A stretch of 61,639 nucleotides of DNA, taken from assembly GCA_016936665.1 (NCBI GenBank), contig JAFGXI010000030.1, positions 1 to 61,639 of the forward strand, in the 5' to 3' direction. The first letter of the stretch is position 1. Each line of letters begins with the position of its first letter. Positions 18,668 to 27,715 of this stretch are shown here, in pieces. The notes below the pieces were generated by a model. The model did no database searches, was not told the DNA's origin, and saw only the letters and a program-made list of their open reading frames with translations. Source of the stretch: Bacteroidales bacterium (GTDB lineage Bacteria > Bacteroidota > Bacteroidia > Bacteroidales > JAFGXI01). A program made the position numbers and the translations under genes.

Positions 18668-19744
18668 CTATCCTCTTCTTAATATAACCATAGTAGCACC
18701 AAAACCATACTCCTTAAATGACGCATCCTGAAAATACAACTGAGGATATTCGCCACTTAAAGCTTTTCGAATCTCTTGTTTTAAGGTTCCTGCACCAACA
18801 CCATGTATAAATACCATTTTTTTAATTTGATGATCTTTTAAACCGGCATTAAGTTCACGATGAAAAGTTTCCATTTGAATATTAAGCATTTCGCCATTCG
18901 ATAAACCTTTAGGGTTGTCGATCAACTCGTGAATATGCAAATCGACCTCTTTTAGTGGGTTAGTCGAACTAACTTTAAACTTCTGCGAAAGCTGATCTAG
19001 CGAATGGTCTTGTAGTTTTTTTTGATGCATCATTTTTTCTACTTCTTTATCGTCTAAATGATTCGAAAAAGCATCCATTAAATCTGGTTCGCTCAAATTT
19101 ACCATCAACACTTGCTCTTCGAAATAATCGTTTTCTATAAAACTCCCTTGTTTATAAAATCGTTGAGGTTTAATGCTGATGGTTTTATCGATGGGCTGTT
19201 GTGCTTCGAATTTTCCGTAAGCAAATGCTAAAACCTGAGCTTTCAATTGGGGAAAGCGATTTAAATCGCTGTTGAAATAATTTTTTATTTTTACTTTAGT
19301 GTTCGACTCTACCAACTCATTGAAGATTGTAATGGCCTTTCCTTCTTCGAGTTCCATTAAAACTACAAACAACTGAAAATTACTGTCGTTGATGAAATGT
19401 AAGCTAAAATCGGACTTAGCCACTTGATCGGGTTTTGATGGTTTCAACGCTAAATAGGCTAGGAAAACATCATTGCCTTCAATTTGAACGATACTACTTT
19501 CGCTTGAATCTTCCCATATATCCTCTTCTTCGTCGAGATATGAATCTTCGTTGTTTGACGTATGTTCTTCTTTTAACAATGTATTTTCGTACTGATCGAT
19601 TTTTACCAACTCATTTGCTAAAATAGGAATTTCAAAATCGTCTTCGGTTAAAACCATCACCATCTGTTGATCGATCCAACGCGTAACCACTCCACTACCA
19701 ACTTCATTTAAGAATCGTACTTTATCGCCTTTTTTTAGTGCCAT
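18668..19744 (-). CDS. DUF2027 protein with C-terminal Smr domain
   Basis: 358 residues. The N-terminus (KKGDKVRFLNEVGSGVVTRWID) is a small beta-barrel-like domain seen in DUF2027 proteins. An acidic linker follows (about 60-85, EEEDIWEDSSESS). The middle resembles a nucleic-acid-associated beta domain. The C-terminal about 90 residues are a complete Smr domain (VDLHIHELIDNPKGLS, KMVFIHGVGAGTLKQEIRKAL, GFGATMVILRRG). Smr domains act as nicking or RNA endonucleases, in MutS2 and in ribosome rescue. The HGxGxG motif is intact. The cellular role of this architecture is unproven; it is widespread in Bacteroidota. Confidence 0.9.
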   Translation of the reverse strand: MALKKGDKVRFLNEVGSGVVTRWIDQQMVMVLTEDDFEIPILANELVKIDQYENTLLKEEHTSNNEDSYLDEEEDIWEDSSESSIVQIEGNDVFLAYLALKPSKPDQVAKSDFSLHFINDSNFQLFVVLMELEEGKAITIFNELVESNTKVKIKNYFNSDLNRFPQLKAQVLAFAYGKFEAQQPIDKTISIKPQRFYKQGSFIENDYFEEQVLMVNLSEPDLMDAFSNHLDDKEVEKMMHQKKLQDHSLDQLSQKFKVSSTNPLKEVDLHIHELIDNPKGLSNGEMLNIQMETFHRELNAGLKDHQIKKMVFIHGVGAGTLKQEIRKALSGEYPQLYFQDASFKEYGFGATMVILRRG

Positions 19745-19846
19745 TTTTTTATTTTTAGATTGATTATAGATGCAAGAAACGCCTTCAATTGTTCAGAAAA
19801 ACATCATTAGAAACACCCAAATTTAACTCTCTGCTTATATTTCGGA

Positions 19847-19854
19847 CAAAGTTA
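19847..19854 (-). promoter_or_regulatory. Possible -7 element for the DUF2027-Smr gene
   Basis: Minus strand reads TAACTTTG, about 100 bases upstream of the ATG at 19744. It lies beside the opposing queA element at 19857-19864. Confidence 0.35.
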
Positions 19855-19856
19855 CT

Positions 19857-19864
19857 TAATTTTG
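19857..19864 (+). promoter_or_regulatory. -7 promoter element almost touching the queA start
   Basis: TAATTTTG followed by C. The ATG at 19869 begins only five bases downstream, and a second in-frame ATG lies at 19878. Transcription from this element would start at or near 19869-19871, so translation is leaderless from 19869 or begins at 19878. Confidence 0.5.
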
Positions 19865-19868
19865 CGCC

Positions 19869-21083
19869 ATGCTTGAGATGCAAAAAATAAAAATATCAGA
19901 TTACAATTATTCTTTGACTGAAGATTGGATTGCTAAGTTTCCATTACAACAAAGGGACGCTTCTAATTTGTTGGTTTATCAAAATAACGAAATAAAAGAT
20001 TTCCTTTTTAAAGATTTAGATCAAATATTACCCAGCAATAGTCGCTTAATATTCAACAATACTAAAGTTATTAGGGCTCGGCTTCATTTTAAAAAATCGA
20101 CTGGAGCCGATATCGAAATTTTTTGTTTGGAACCGCATAATCCATCGGAATATGTATTGGCTTTCGAGAGTAAATCGTATTGCGAGTGGACTTGTTTGAT
20201 TGGCAATGCTAAAAAATGGAAAGAAGGCCATTTGGAAAGCTTGCTTTCAATTCAAGATAAAACCATTAAACTTCGTGTTAATAAAATACCAAGCGATGGT
20301 TTGCATCCAATTGTTGCCTTTAGTTGGGATAGCGAAGATTTAAGTTTTTCTGAAATCATCGAACATATAGGTGAGCTTCCCATACCTCCTTATTTACAAA
20401 GGAAAACAGAAGCAAGCGATTTAGTCCGATACCAGACTGTATACTCAAAAATACAAGGTTCGGTAGCCGCTCCAACAGCCGGATTACATTTCACAGAAGA
20501 TGTATTCCGTCGGCTGAGAGAAAAAAGTATTGAATTATCCGAAATTACCTTACATGTTGGCGCAGGAACGTTTAAACCTGTTCAATCGGAAATAATTGGC
20601 GATCATGCAATGCATACCGAACATTTTATAGTTGAGAAATCGACATTGAAAGATTTATTAGACCATTGTTTTACTGTTCCCGTGGGTACGACTTCTGTGA
20701 GAACTTTGGAAAGTTTGTACTGGCTAGCTGTCAAAATTAAAAATGGAACAACGCATGGAAATTATCATGTGCAACAGTGGGATCCGTATGAACTTGATGC
20801 TGACATTAACGCTTATGAAGCCATCGAAATTTTGTTAAACGAGCTCGAAAAAACGCAAAAACTTTTCTTAGAAGCTTCAACCGAAATAATGATTGTGCCT
20901 TCCTACTCTTTTAAGTTTGCCGATGCTATTATCACTAATTTTCATCAACCTAAAAGCACTTTACTTTTGCTTGTTTCAGCCTTTGTTGGCGATGCATGGA
21001 AAAGTATTTACAGCCATGCGTTAAATCAAAATTATCGTTTTTTAAGCTATGGGGACAGCTCCCTTTTATTTCCTTCAATATAA
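19869..21083 (+). CDS. queA: S-adenosylmethionine:tRNA ribosyltransferase-isomerase
   Basis: 404 residues of the QueA family, somewhat longer than the approximately 350 usual in Proteobacteria. Conserved blocks include NNTKVIRARLHFKK, GELPIPPYLQRKTEASDLVRYQTVYSKIQGSVAAPTAGLHFT, LHVGAGTFKPVQ, HTEHF and the C-terminal TNFHQPKSTLLLLVSAF. It transfers the ribosyl group of SAM to preQ1 in tRNA, making epoxyqueuosine, the penultimate step of queuosine synthesis. The N-terminus could begin at 19869 or 19878. dusB follows after 12 bases on the same strand, making a two-gene tRNA-modification unit. Confidence 0.95.
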   Translation: MLEMQKIKISDYNYSLTEDWIAKFPLQQRDASNLLVYQNNEIKDFLFKDLDQILPSNSRLIFNNTKVIRARLHFKKSTGADIEIFCLEPHNPSEYVLAFESKSYCEWTCLIGNAKKWKEGHLESLLSIQDKTIKLRVNKIPSDGLHPIVAFSWDSEDLSFSEIIEHIGELPIPPYLQRKTEASDLVRYQTVYSKIQGSVAAPTAGLHFTEDVFRRLREKSIELSEITLHVGAGTFKPVQSEIIGDHAMHTEHFIVEKSTLKDLLDHCFTVPVGTTSVRTLESLYWLAVKIKNGTTHGNYHVQQWDPYELDADINAYEAIEILLNELEKTQKLFLEASTEIMIVPSYSFKFADAIITNFHQPKSTLLLLVSAFVGDAWKSIYSHALNQNYRFLSYGDSSLLFPSI

Positions 21084-21095
21084 TAAAAATAAAGC

Positions 21096-22088
21096 ATGAA
21101 AATAGGCTCAATAGAATTTCAAAAATATCCTGTTTTTTTAGCACCTATGGAAGATGTTACCGATCCTACTTTTAGGTATATGTGTAAACTTTTTGGTGTG
21201 GATATGATGTACACCGAGTTCATCTCTGCCGAGGGTTTGATAAGAGAGGGGAAGAAAGGTTTGAGAAAATTAGATTTATGGGAAGCTGAACGACCGATAG
21301 GAATTCAAATATACGGAGCCAATATCGAACCGATGGTAGAAGCCGCTAAAATGGTGGAGCAAGCTGAGCCCGAAATTTTAGATCTTAATTTCGGATGTCC
21401 GGTGAAAAAAATAGCCGGAAGAGGAGCTGGTTCCGGTATGTTGAGAGAAGTCGATAAAATGATCGAGATGACTCGTAGAATTGTCGATGCTGTTAAAATT
21501 CCAGTAACGGCCAAAACAAGAATTGGTTGGAATCACGAAGAAATAAACATACAAGAAGTGACCGAGCGAATACAAGAAACCGGCATTCAAGCTTTGACCA
21601 TTCATGGTCGAACAAAAGTACAAATGTATAAAGGCTTTGCCGATTGGGATGTTATTTCGGCTGTTAAGAAAAACCCTAAAGTAAAAATACCGATCATTGG
21701 GAACGGCGATATTGCAAGCCCTGAAATAGCCAAACAACGATTCGACGAGTCGGGTGTAGATGCGATAATGGTTGGTAGGGGAAGTATTGGCAAGCCTTGG
21801 CTGTTCAAAGAAATTCGCCATTATTTAGATACGGGAGAATTGCTTGCGCCCCCGACTGTGGCTGAACGCGTTGAGATGGCTAAAATACACTTAGAAAAAT
21901 CTATTGAATGGAAGCAAGATTACGGTGGGGTGATGGCGATGCGTCGCCACTTTGTACATTATTTTAAAGGCATTCCGGATTTTAAAGATACCCGATTAAA
22001 ATTATTAACCACAGTACCTGTAAAAGAGGTTTACGAAGTGTTAGATTATATTTCGGATCGCTTTGGACACATCAGACCGGAAGAATAA
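21096..22088 (+). CDS. dusB: tRNA-dihydrouridine synthase
   Basis: 330 residues, a TIM-barrel flavoenzyme. Features: PVFLAPMEDVTDPTFRYMCKLFG at the N-terminus, the catalytic-cysteine segment LDLNFGCPVKKIAGRGAGSGML, FMN/phosphate-binding TAKTRIGW and GNGDIASPEIA, and IMVGRGSIGKPWLF. The helical C-terminus (YGGVMAMRRHFVHYFKGIPDF) binds tRNA. It reduces uridines in the D-loop using NADPH. The family also includes DusA and DusC; the DusB-type motif order supports the symbol. It is co-transcribed with queA. Confidence 0.95.
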   Translation: MKIGSIEFQKYPVFLAPMEDVTDPTFRYMCKLFGVDMMYTEFISAEGLIREGKKGLRKLDLWEAERPIGIQIYGANIEPMVEAAKMVEQAEPEILDLNFGCPVKKIAGRGAGSGMLREVDKMIEMTRRIVDAVKIPVTAKTRIGWNHEEINIQEVTERIQETGIQALTIHGRTKVQMYKGFADWDVISAVKKNPKVKIPIIGNGDIASPEIAKQRFDESGVDAIMVGRGSIGKPWLFKEIRHYLDTGELLAPPTVAERVEMAKIHLEKSIEWKQDYGGVMAMRRHFVHYFKGIPDFKDTRLKLLTTVPVKEVYEVLDYISDRFGHIRPEE

Positions 22089-22114
22089 AAAAAGCCACCT
22101 AAAGAAGTGGCTTT
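22087..22114. terminator. Bidirectional terminator between dusB and mdh
   Basis: A 9-bp stem AAAAGCCAC / GTGGCTTTT with A and T runs on each side. It ends both the rightward queA-dusB and the leftward mdh transcripts. Confidence 0.85.
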
Positions 22115-22134
22115 TATCAATTTTTAATAGTCTG

Positions 22135-23067
22135 TTAGATTACGTCTGCTAATAAATTATTAGTTCCACGTACGCCTTCTGCCGATTCTTTCATTTTCAA
22201 TTGCTCAGCTTCCGACAATTCGACTTCGATAATAGCTTCGATACCATTTTTGCCAATTACAGCAGGTACACCTATGCAAATATCGTTCAAGCCATATTGA
22301 CCATCTAATAAGCAAGAACATGGGAAGATTTTTTTAGAATCTAAAGCAATAGCTTTAACCATTTCAGACACAGCAGCACCTGGAGCATACCAAGCACTAG
22401 TTCCTAATAATTTTGTTAAGGTAGCACCACCAATCTTAGTTTCTTCAACCACTTCTTGTTGTTTTTCTGTAGATAAGAAATGACGTACAGGAATACTGTT
22501 GCGAGTTGCTTTTTCGATTAAAGGCACCATACCTGTATCGCTATGTCCGCCAATTACCATTGCATTTAACTCCGATTGAGGGCAATCCATAGCCTCGGCT
22601 AAACGGTATTTGAAACGAGCGCTGTCTAAAGCTCCACCCATACCAATTACTCGGTTTTTAGGTAATCCTGTAGATTTAGCCGCTAAGTATGTCATGGTAT
22701 CCATAGGGTTACTTACTACTATTAAAGTAACGTTTGGAGAATATTTGATAAGACTTTCCGATACGTTTTTAACAATACCGGCATTGATACCAATTAATTC
22801 TTCACGAGTCATTCCCGGTTTACGAGGAATACCACTGGTTATAACAGCGATGTCGCTGTTTGCTGTTTTGGAGTAATCTCCGGTAGTTCCTGTAATTTTT
22901 GAATCGAAACCGTTCAACGATGCTGTTTGCATTAGATCCATAGCTTTACCTTCGGCAAAACCCTCTTTAATGTCGATTAAAACGACTTCATCACAAAAAT
23001 CTTTAATGGCAATGTATTCTGCACAGCTTGCTCCCACTGCACCGGCACCAACAATTGTTACTTTCAT
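22135..23067 (-). CDS. mdh: Malate dehydrogenase
   Basis: 310 residues, of the LDH-like malate dehydrogenase type. The NAD-binding start is VTIVGAGAVGASCAEYIA, with Asp in the DEVVLIDIKEG strand. Substrate motifs are ITSGIPRKPGMTREEL (mobile loop with the Arg pair), VVSNPMDTMTY, and GMGGALDSARFKYRLAEAM. The catalytic His is in IGGHSDTGMVPL. It oxidises malate to oxaloacetate in the cytoplasm (TCA cycle). It stands alone, with a palindrome and a transposase remnant upstream. Confidence 0.97.
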   Translation of the reverse strand: MKVTIVGAGAVGASCAEYIAIKDFCDEVVLIDIKEGFAEGKAMDLMQTASLNGFDSKITGTTGDYSKTANSDIAVITSGIPRKPGMTREELIGINAGIVKNVSESLIKYSPNVTLIVVSNPMDTMTYLAAKSTGLPKNRVIGMGGALDSARFKYRLAEAMDCPQSELNAMVIGGHSDTGMVPLIEKATRNSIPVRHFLSTEKQQEVVEETKIGGATLTKLLGTSAWYAPGAAVSEMVKAIALDSKKIFPCSCLLDGQYGLNDICIGVPAVIGKNGIEAIIEVELSEAEQLKMKESAEGVRGTNNLLADVI

Positions 23068-23107
23068 ATCTTAAAATTTTATAGTTTAATAGATTATAGC
23101 TCCTAAA

Positions 23108-23131
23108 TTATAAGATTTTTTAATCTTATAA
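23108..23131. promoter_or_regulatory. Perfect 10-bp inverted repeat upstream of mdh
   Basis: TTATAAGATT, the loop TTTT, then AATCTTATAA, about 41 bases upstream of the mdh ATG. There is no T run that fits a terminator for a known gene. It could be an operator of mdh or a leftover hairpin. The rest of the 394-base gap 23068-23461 holds the transposase remnant and the rplT terminator. Confidence 0.4.
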
Positions 23132-23214
23132 AATATTTAAAAACATATAAGTATTTTGATATTTGGCTATAGTCATATTTTATTGCGATAAAACCAATAC
23201 CGTTCTTGATTGGT

Positions 23215-23322
23215 TTAACTATAAGATATCTCCCGTACAATATCGTGCATGTTTTTATCTCTATTTCCGATAATCATATGGACATGACTACTTATTATAA
23301 CCCATGCATAACTAGTGTTCCA
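23215..23322 (-). pseudogene. Remnant of a Y1/RAYT (REP-associated) transposase
   Basis: In the leftward frame this stretch encodes WNTSYAWVIISSHVHMIIGN continuing RDKNMHDIVREISYS and then stops. It matches the Y1_Tnp core where catalytic His-x-His (HVH) sits in a hydrophobic strand (typically YVIM(P/S/T)xHVHLI) followed by the DI(L/V)RD(F/M)K helix. Stops flank it on both sides (TAA at 23215-23217; another just upstream), and neither the rest of the domain nor the catalytic Tyr is present. It is therefore a dead fragment of a RAYT/IS200-like gene. Confidence 0.75.
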
Positions 23323-23406
23323 ATTTTATAAATATAAAATTTAAATTTATCAGTATAGTTGTTTTTTTTATTGATTTCTGGTATTTGATAGATGCGTTTG
23401 TAAAAC

Positions 23407-23439
23407 AAAAGAGCTTTACACATTGTGTAAAGCTCTTAA
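23407..23439 (-). terminator. Terminator of the thrS-infC-rpmI-rplT operon
   Basis: A 13-bp perfect inverted repeat (AAGAGCTTTACAC / GTGTAAAGCTCTT) with the loop ATT, about 23 bases after the rplT stop. On the minus strand it is followed by the T-rich run TTTTGTTTT. Confidence 0.8.
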
Positions 23440-23461
23440 GAATAGACTATTATATTAGTAA

Positions 23462-23809
23462 TTATTTTTTTACTTGTTTCACGATGGCTTCGAAAGCAGT
23501 AGGATTATTCATCGCTAAGTCGGCTAAAACTTTACGATTCAACTCTACTCCACTTTTATGAATCATTCCCATAAATTGAGAATAAGACAAGCCTTGCATT
23601 CTTACGGCAGCATTAATACGCTGAATCCATAATGCACGGAAATTTCTTTTCTTAACGCGACGATCTCTGTAAGCATATACTAATGCTTTCTCGCGTGCGT
23701 TTTTGGCAACAGTCCAAACATTACTTCTTGATAGAAAGTAACCTCTAGTCTGCTTCATTAATCGTTTTCTGCGGGCTCTTGCGGCCACTACGTTGACTGA
23801 TCTTGGCAT
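23462..23809 (-). CDS. rplT: Ribosomal protein L20
   Basis: 115 residues, the standard L20 length. It has the basic N-terminus ([27 protein letters not shown]), the [21 protein letters not shown] motif and the C-terminal globular domain ([24 protein letters not shown]). It binds 23S rRNA early in 50S assembly. It is the last gene of the thrS-infC-rpmI-rplT operon, separated from rpmI by 104 bases, room for an L20-type autoregulatory or processing structure that I cannot demonstrate. Confidence 0.98.
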   Translation of the reverse strand: MPRSVNVVAARARRKRLMKQTRGYFLSRSNVWTVAKNAREKALVYAYRDRRVKKRNFRALWIQRINAAVRMQGLSYSQFMGMIHKSGVELNRKVLADLAMNNPTAFEAIVKQVKK

Positions 23810-23913
23810 AATTTTTACTTTTTCGACTGCTTAGCGTCTGATTTTATTCAGAACTTAATTAGCTAATGCACATCTAGTTAATTACTTTATTTAATGTTCT
23901 CTCGATTAAAAGA

Positions 23914-24111
23914 TTACTTTAGATTTAAACACAACTTAATGTTGTTTGCATCTGCTTCATGTACTTGACCGAAATGCGTTAAATTTCTTTTACGTTTTTT
24001 CGATTTTTTAGTCAAAATATGACTTTTGTAAGCATGCTTTCTTTTAATCTTTCCCGTACCAGTGAGCTTAAAACGTTTTTTAGCACTGGATTTTGTCTTT
24101 GTTTTTGGCAT
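23914..24111 (-). CDS. rpmI: Ribosomal protein L35
   Basis: 65 residues, strongly basic, with the L35 pattern [41 protein letters not shown]. It is a component of the 50S subunit. It sits 28 bases after infC in the conserved infC-rpmI-rplT order. Confidence 0.98.
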   Translation of the reverse strand: MPKTKTKSSAKKRFKLTGTGKIKRKHAYKSHILTKKSKKRKRNLTHFGQVHEADANNIKLCLNLK

Positions 24112-24139
24112 TACTTAATGTTATTAATATAGTCTATTC

Positions 24140-24703
24140 TTATTTCTTCTTGCTAGCTTTAGGAGCTAACATCATTATCATTCTTTTTCCTTCGAGCTTA
24201 GGCATGGCTTCCACTTTTCCGAGCTCTTCCAAATCCTGAGCAAATCTTAAAAGCAAAATTTCGCCTTGCTCTTTAAAAACAATACTTCTACCCTTGAAAA
24301 ACACGAAAGCCTTAACTTTCGATCCTTCTTTAAGGAAGTTTTCAGCATGTTTTAGCTTGAAGTTATAATCGTGCTCATCGGTGTTGGGGCCAAAACGAAT
24401 TTCTTTAACCACTGTTTTTACCGAATTGGCTTTGATTTCCTTTTGTTTTCTCTTTTGTTGATAGATATGCTTTTGGTAATCGACCAATTTACATACCGGT
24501 GGATCTGCTTTAGGTGAAATTTCGACTAAATCAACCCCTAGTTCTGAAGCCAGGTTTAAAGCCTCTCTAAGAGACATCACTTGAGACTCGACTTCCTCAC
24601 CAACAACTCTTACGTTGGGGACTCTAATTTCCTCGTTTTTTCTGAATCTAATTCCATCATCTTTTGGAGCATTAAATCCACCTCTTCTTTTTCCTATTGC
24701 CAA
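24140..24703 (-). CDS. infC: Translation initiation factor IF-3
   Basis: 187 residues. The N-domain ([29 protein letters not shown]), the linker ([11 protein letters not shown]) and the C-domain ([40 protein letters not shown]) are all present. It binds the 30S subunit and proofreads initiator tRNA. The start is TTG at 24703 (TTG GCA ATA GGA). Non-ATG starts are characteristic of infC and underlie its autoregulation in other bacteria (AUU in E. coli); the rare start here may serve the same purpose (inference). It lies six bases after thrS. Confidence 0.96.
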   Translation of the reverse strand: MAIGKRRGGFNAPKDDGIRFRKNEEIRVPNVRVVGEEVESQVMSLREALNLASELGVDLVEISPKADPPVCKLVDYQKHIYQQKRKQKEIKANSVKTVVKEIRFGPNTDEHDYNFKLKHAENFLKEGSKVKAFVFFKGRSIVFKEQGEILLLRFAQDLEELGKVEAMPKLEGKRMIMMLAPKASKKK

Positions 24704-24709
24704 GTATTA

Positions 24710-26659
24710 CTATATTTGGTTAAAAACTAAAACTTTATCTATCTCTTCCTGAACCATTTTTGCAAACGACTCTGCGCTCATCACGCCTAAATCACCTTCT
24801 CCTTGCTTTCTAACGGCAATGGTCTGGTCATTTTCTTCTTTTTCGCCCACAATTATCAGGTATGGAATTCTCATTAACTCATTGTCTCTGATCTTTTTAC
24901 CTATTTTTTCATTCCTTTCGTCAACGAAACTGCGAATATCGTAATTTTCAAGCAAATTTGAAACTTTTTTTGCATATTCGTTATATTTCTCGCTGATTGG
25001 TAAAACAACACATTGCTCCGGAGTTAACCACAATGGGAATTTACCGGCAGTGTGTTCTATTAAAACAGCAACAAATCGTTCCATCGACCCAAATGGGGCT
25101 CTATGAATCATAACAGGGCGGTGCATACTGTTATCTGCGCCTTTGTATTCTAACTCGAAACGTTCAGGTAGGTTATAATCGACTTGTATGGTTCCCAACT
25201 GCCACTTTCTGCCCAAGGCATCTTTGACCATAAAATCGAGTTTTGGCCCGTAAAATGCGGCTTCGCCATATTCGGCAACAGCTTCAATGCCTTTTTCGTT
25301 AACGGCTTCTACAATTGCACTTTCGGCTTTTTCCCAATTTTCTTCAGACCCAATATATTTGCTTCTATCATCTTTATCTCTAAGAGAAATTTGGGTTGAA
25401 AAATCTTCAAATTTCAGTACTCTAAAGATATATAGCACAATGTCCATCACTTTTAAAAATTCTTCTTTTAATTGATCCGGTCGACAGAAAATATGCGCAT
25501 CGTCTTGAGTAAATCCTCTAACTCTAGTTAAACCGTGTAATTCGCCGGATTGCTCGTAACGGTAAACTGTTCCAAATTCTGCAAAACGTATTGGCAAATC
25601 TTTATATGAACGCGGTCTTGCTTTAAAAATCTCGCAGTGATGAGGGCAATTCATTGGTTTTAGTAAATACTCTTCACCTTCTTGAGGGGTGTGTATCGCT
25701 TGAAAAGAATCGGCTCCATATTTGGCATAGTGCCCTGAAGTAACATATAGATCTTTGTTACCGATATGAGGGGTGATTACCGGTAAATAACCGAAATCTT
25801 TTTGTACTTTTTTTAAGAAGTTTTCTAAACGTTCTCTAAGTTGTGCTCCACGTGGCATCCACATAGGCAATCCCATACCTACTCGCGAAGAGAAAGTAAA
25901 TAAATCTAACTCTTTACCTAATTTTCTATGATCTCTTTTTTTAGCCTCTTCGAGTTGTTCGAGATATTCGCTAAGCATCTTTTGTTTAGGGAAAGTGATG
26001 CCATAAACACGTGTTAATTGTTTATTCTTTTCATTGCCACGCCAATACGCACCGGCGATGTTTAATATTTTAGCGGCTTTAATATAGGCTGTATTTGGTA
26101 TGTGTGGACCTCGACATAAGTCGGTAAATTGACCTTGTTGGTAAAATGTAATAGTCCCGTCTTCTAAATCTTTAATTAATTCAAGCTTATATTCATCGCC
26201 TTTGTCGGTAAATGTTTTTAAAGCTTGCTCTTTAGATACTTCTGTTCTAATAAAAGGATTATTTTGACGCGATAGTTCTAAAATTTTATCTTCAATTTTC
26301 TTAAAATCAGCATCTGTCAATGTTGCTCCTTCGGGTAAATCGACATCATAATAAAAGCCGTTTTCTACAGTTGGCCCAATACCTAATTTAATTCCCGGGT
26401 AAAAGAACTCGAGAGCCTCTGCCATTATATGTGCGGAAGAGTGCCAAAAAGCATCTTTACCTTCTCTGTCATCGAATGTGAAAAGTTGAATTTTAGCATC
26501 TTTAACTATTGGCCTGTGAGCGTCCCACACCTGATCATCTACTTTAACGGACACTACTTCTTTTGCTAATTTATGACTGATGCTTTGTGCTATGTCTAAA
26601 CCAGTAACTCCCGATTCGTAAGATTTTATAGCACCATCTGGAAATGTAATGTTTATCAT
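24710..26659 (-). CDS. thrS: Threonyl-tRNA synthetase
   Basis: 649 residues with the full domain set: TGS ([19 protein letters not shown]), editing domain ([38 protein letters not shown] with HxxxH, and [11 protein letters not shown]), the class II catalytic core ([69 protein letters not shown]) and the anticodon-binding domain. It charges tRNA-Thr. ATG at 26659 is chosen; an in-frame ATG 51 bases further upstream falls inside the -7 element and would add a non-conserved leader. It is first in the infC-rpmI-rplT operon. Confidence 0.97.
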   Translation of the reverse strand: MINITFPDGAIKSYESGVTGLDIAQSISHKLAKEVVSVKVDDQVWDAHRPIVKDAKIQLFTFDDREGKDAFWHSSAHIMAEALEFFYPGIKLGIGPTVENGFYYDVDLPEGATLTDADFKKIEDKILELSRQNNPFIRTEVSKEQALKTFTDKGDEYKLELIKDLEDGTITFYQQGQFTDLCRGPHIPNTAYIKAAKILNIAGAYWRGNEKNKQLTRVYGITFPKQKMLSEYLEQLEEAKKRDHRKLGKELDLFTFSSRVGMGLPMWMPRGAQLRERLENFLKKVQKDFGYLPVITPHIGNKDLYVTSGHYAKYGADSFQAIHTPQEGEEYLLKPMNCPHHCEIFKARPRSYKDLPIRFAEFGTVYRYEQSGELHGLTRVRGFTQDDAHIFCRPDQLKEEFLKVMDIVLYIFRVLKFEDFSTQISLRDKDDRSKYIGSEENWEKAESAIVEAVNEKGIEAVAEYGEAAFYGPKLDFMVKDALGRKWQLGTIQVDYNLPERFELEYKGADNSMHRPVMIHRAPFGSMERFVAVLIEHTAGKFPLWLTPEQCVVLPISEKYNEYAKKVSNLLENYDIRSFVDERNEKIGKKIRDNELMRIPYLIIVGEKEENDQTIAVRKQGEGDLGVMSAESFAKMVQEEIDKVLVFNQI

Positions 26660-26707
26660 TTTTAAATTGTTTAATACACTAATACAAAAAGTGTTAATTT
26701 GAGGGCA

Positions 26708-26715
26708 CAAAGATA
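26708..26715 (-). promoter_or_regulatory. -7 promoter element for thrS
   Basis: Minus strand reads TATCTTTG about 49 bases upstream of the thrS ATG at 26659. Confidence 0.5.
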
Positions 26716-26781
26716 AACATAAATAAGAAATACTAAGAGATATTAAACATTTAGAATTTTTAACCGTTAAAGAAAGACAAA

Positions 26782-26814
26782 TTTGTAATTTAAGACCTTT
26801 ATTACTTAATTTTG
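26782..26814 (+). promoter_or_regulatory. Promoter for the 284-residue membrane protein
   Basis: TTTG at 26782-26785, a 21-base spacer, then TAATTTTG at 26807-26814, which matches the -33/-7 consensus. The GTG start follows at 26840. Confidence 0.6.
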
Positions 26815-26839
26815 CTATTCAAAACTTAAAAATATCAAT

Positions 26840-27694
26840 GTGCGAAATTTAATTTTAAAAATATCGAAGTTATTCGATTTTATAGAAAGTGTGTGGGAGT
26901 CTTCTTCTAACAATCGTTTTATAGGTTCAATAATTGTAATAAGTTATCTTGTCTCTTTATTAACCATTCACCTTAATATTTTAGGGTGGTTACCCAATAG
27001 CATTTCATTAATTATTCCAACAAATCATTTCGAAGCGTTAGAAGTTGCCTTTGTTCTACTTTTGTTTTTCGAGGTTCAGAGTTTAGTTTTTGTGTTACCA
27101 AAATCGTTTGGGGGTTCTATGATTAAGCAATTCGAGATATTGTCGCTGATTTTGCTTAGACAAGCTTTTAAAGAGTTCAAATATATGGAAGAGCCTCTGC
27201 AATGGCCAAATATTTCGGATAATGTATATCATATGCTTTCCGATGCATTTGGTGCCTTATTTATTTTTGGAGGCATTCTTATTATTAAGAAACTTCAAAA
27301 GCACAGACAATTCACAGATAATGCAGAACAACAGAATCGATTTATAGCCATTAAAAAAGTGCTCTCGTTGGTATTAATTATAGTTTTTGCTTTTTTAGCA
27401 TTTGATAGTGTGCTTTGGTTTTTAGGACACAAAGAAACAACAGACTTTTTCAGTAAGTTTTATACCGTCTTGATTTTTTCCGATGTATTTATTGTATTAG
27501 TGAGTCTTAGATATAGCTTTTCGTATATAGTATTATTTAGAAACTCCGGTTTTGCTTTTGCTACCGTTTTAATTCGACTGGCCTTAACAACGCCAACTTA
27601 TGTAGATTCTGTACTGGGTGTAATGTCAGTTATTTTTGCAATTACATTAACGTACATATATTCCAATCATAAAATCGAAAAAGCAAATATCTAA
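26840..27694 (+). CDS. Integral membrane protein of unknown function
   Basis: 284 residues with about six membrane segments (around residues 27-47, 62-84, 131-149, 172-192, 205-226 and 245-270) and short charged loops. One long soluble-looking stretch sits between segments 2 and 3 (KQFEILSLILLRQAFKEFKYMEEPLQWPN). I do not recognise the family. The start is GTG at 26840, because the ATG two bases upstream is out of frame and hits a stop after four codons. A good promoter lies upstream and the gene ends 21 bases before the convergent OmpA/PD40 gene. Confidence 0.75.
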   Translation: MRNLILKISKLFDFIESVWESSSNNRFIGSIIVISYLVSLLTIHLNILGWLPNSISLIIPTNHFEALEVAFVLLLFFEVQSLVFVLPKSFGGSMIKQFEILSLILLRQAFKEFKYMEEPLQWPNISDNVYHMLSDAFGALFIFGGILIIKKLQKHRQFTDNAEQQNRFIAIKKVLSLVLIIVFAFLAFDSVLWFLGHKETTDFFSKFYTVLIFSDVFIVLVSLRYSFSYIVLFRNSGFAFATVLIRLALTTPTYVDSVLGVMSVIFAITLTYIYSNHKIEKANI

Positions 27695-27715
27695 GTCAAA
27701 AAAAACAAGGATTCA

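Noticed and set aside
21378..21821. 147-codon minus-strand frame within dusB
   Set aside because: Antisense to a full-length, conserved dusB; no promoter or family similarity.
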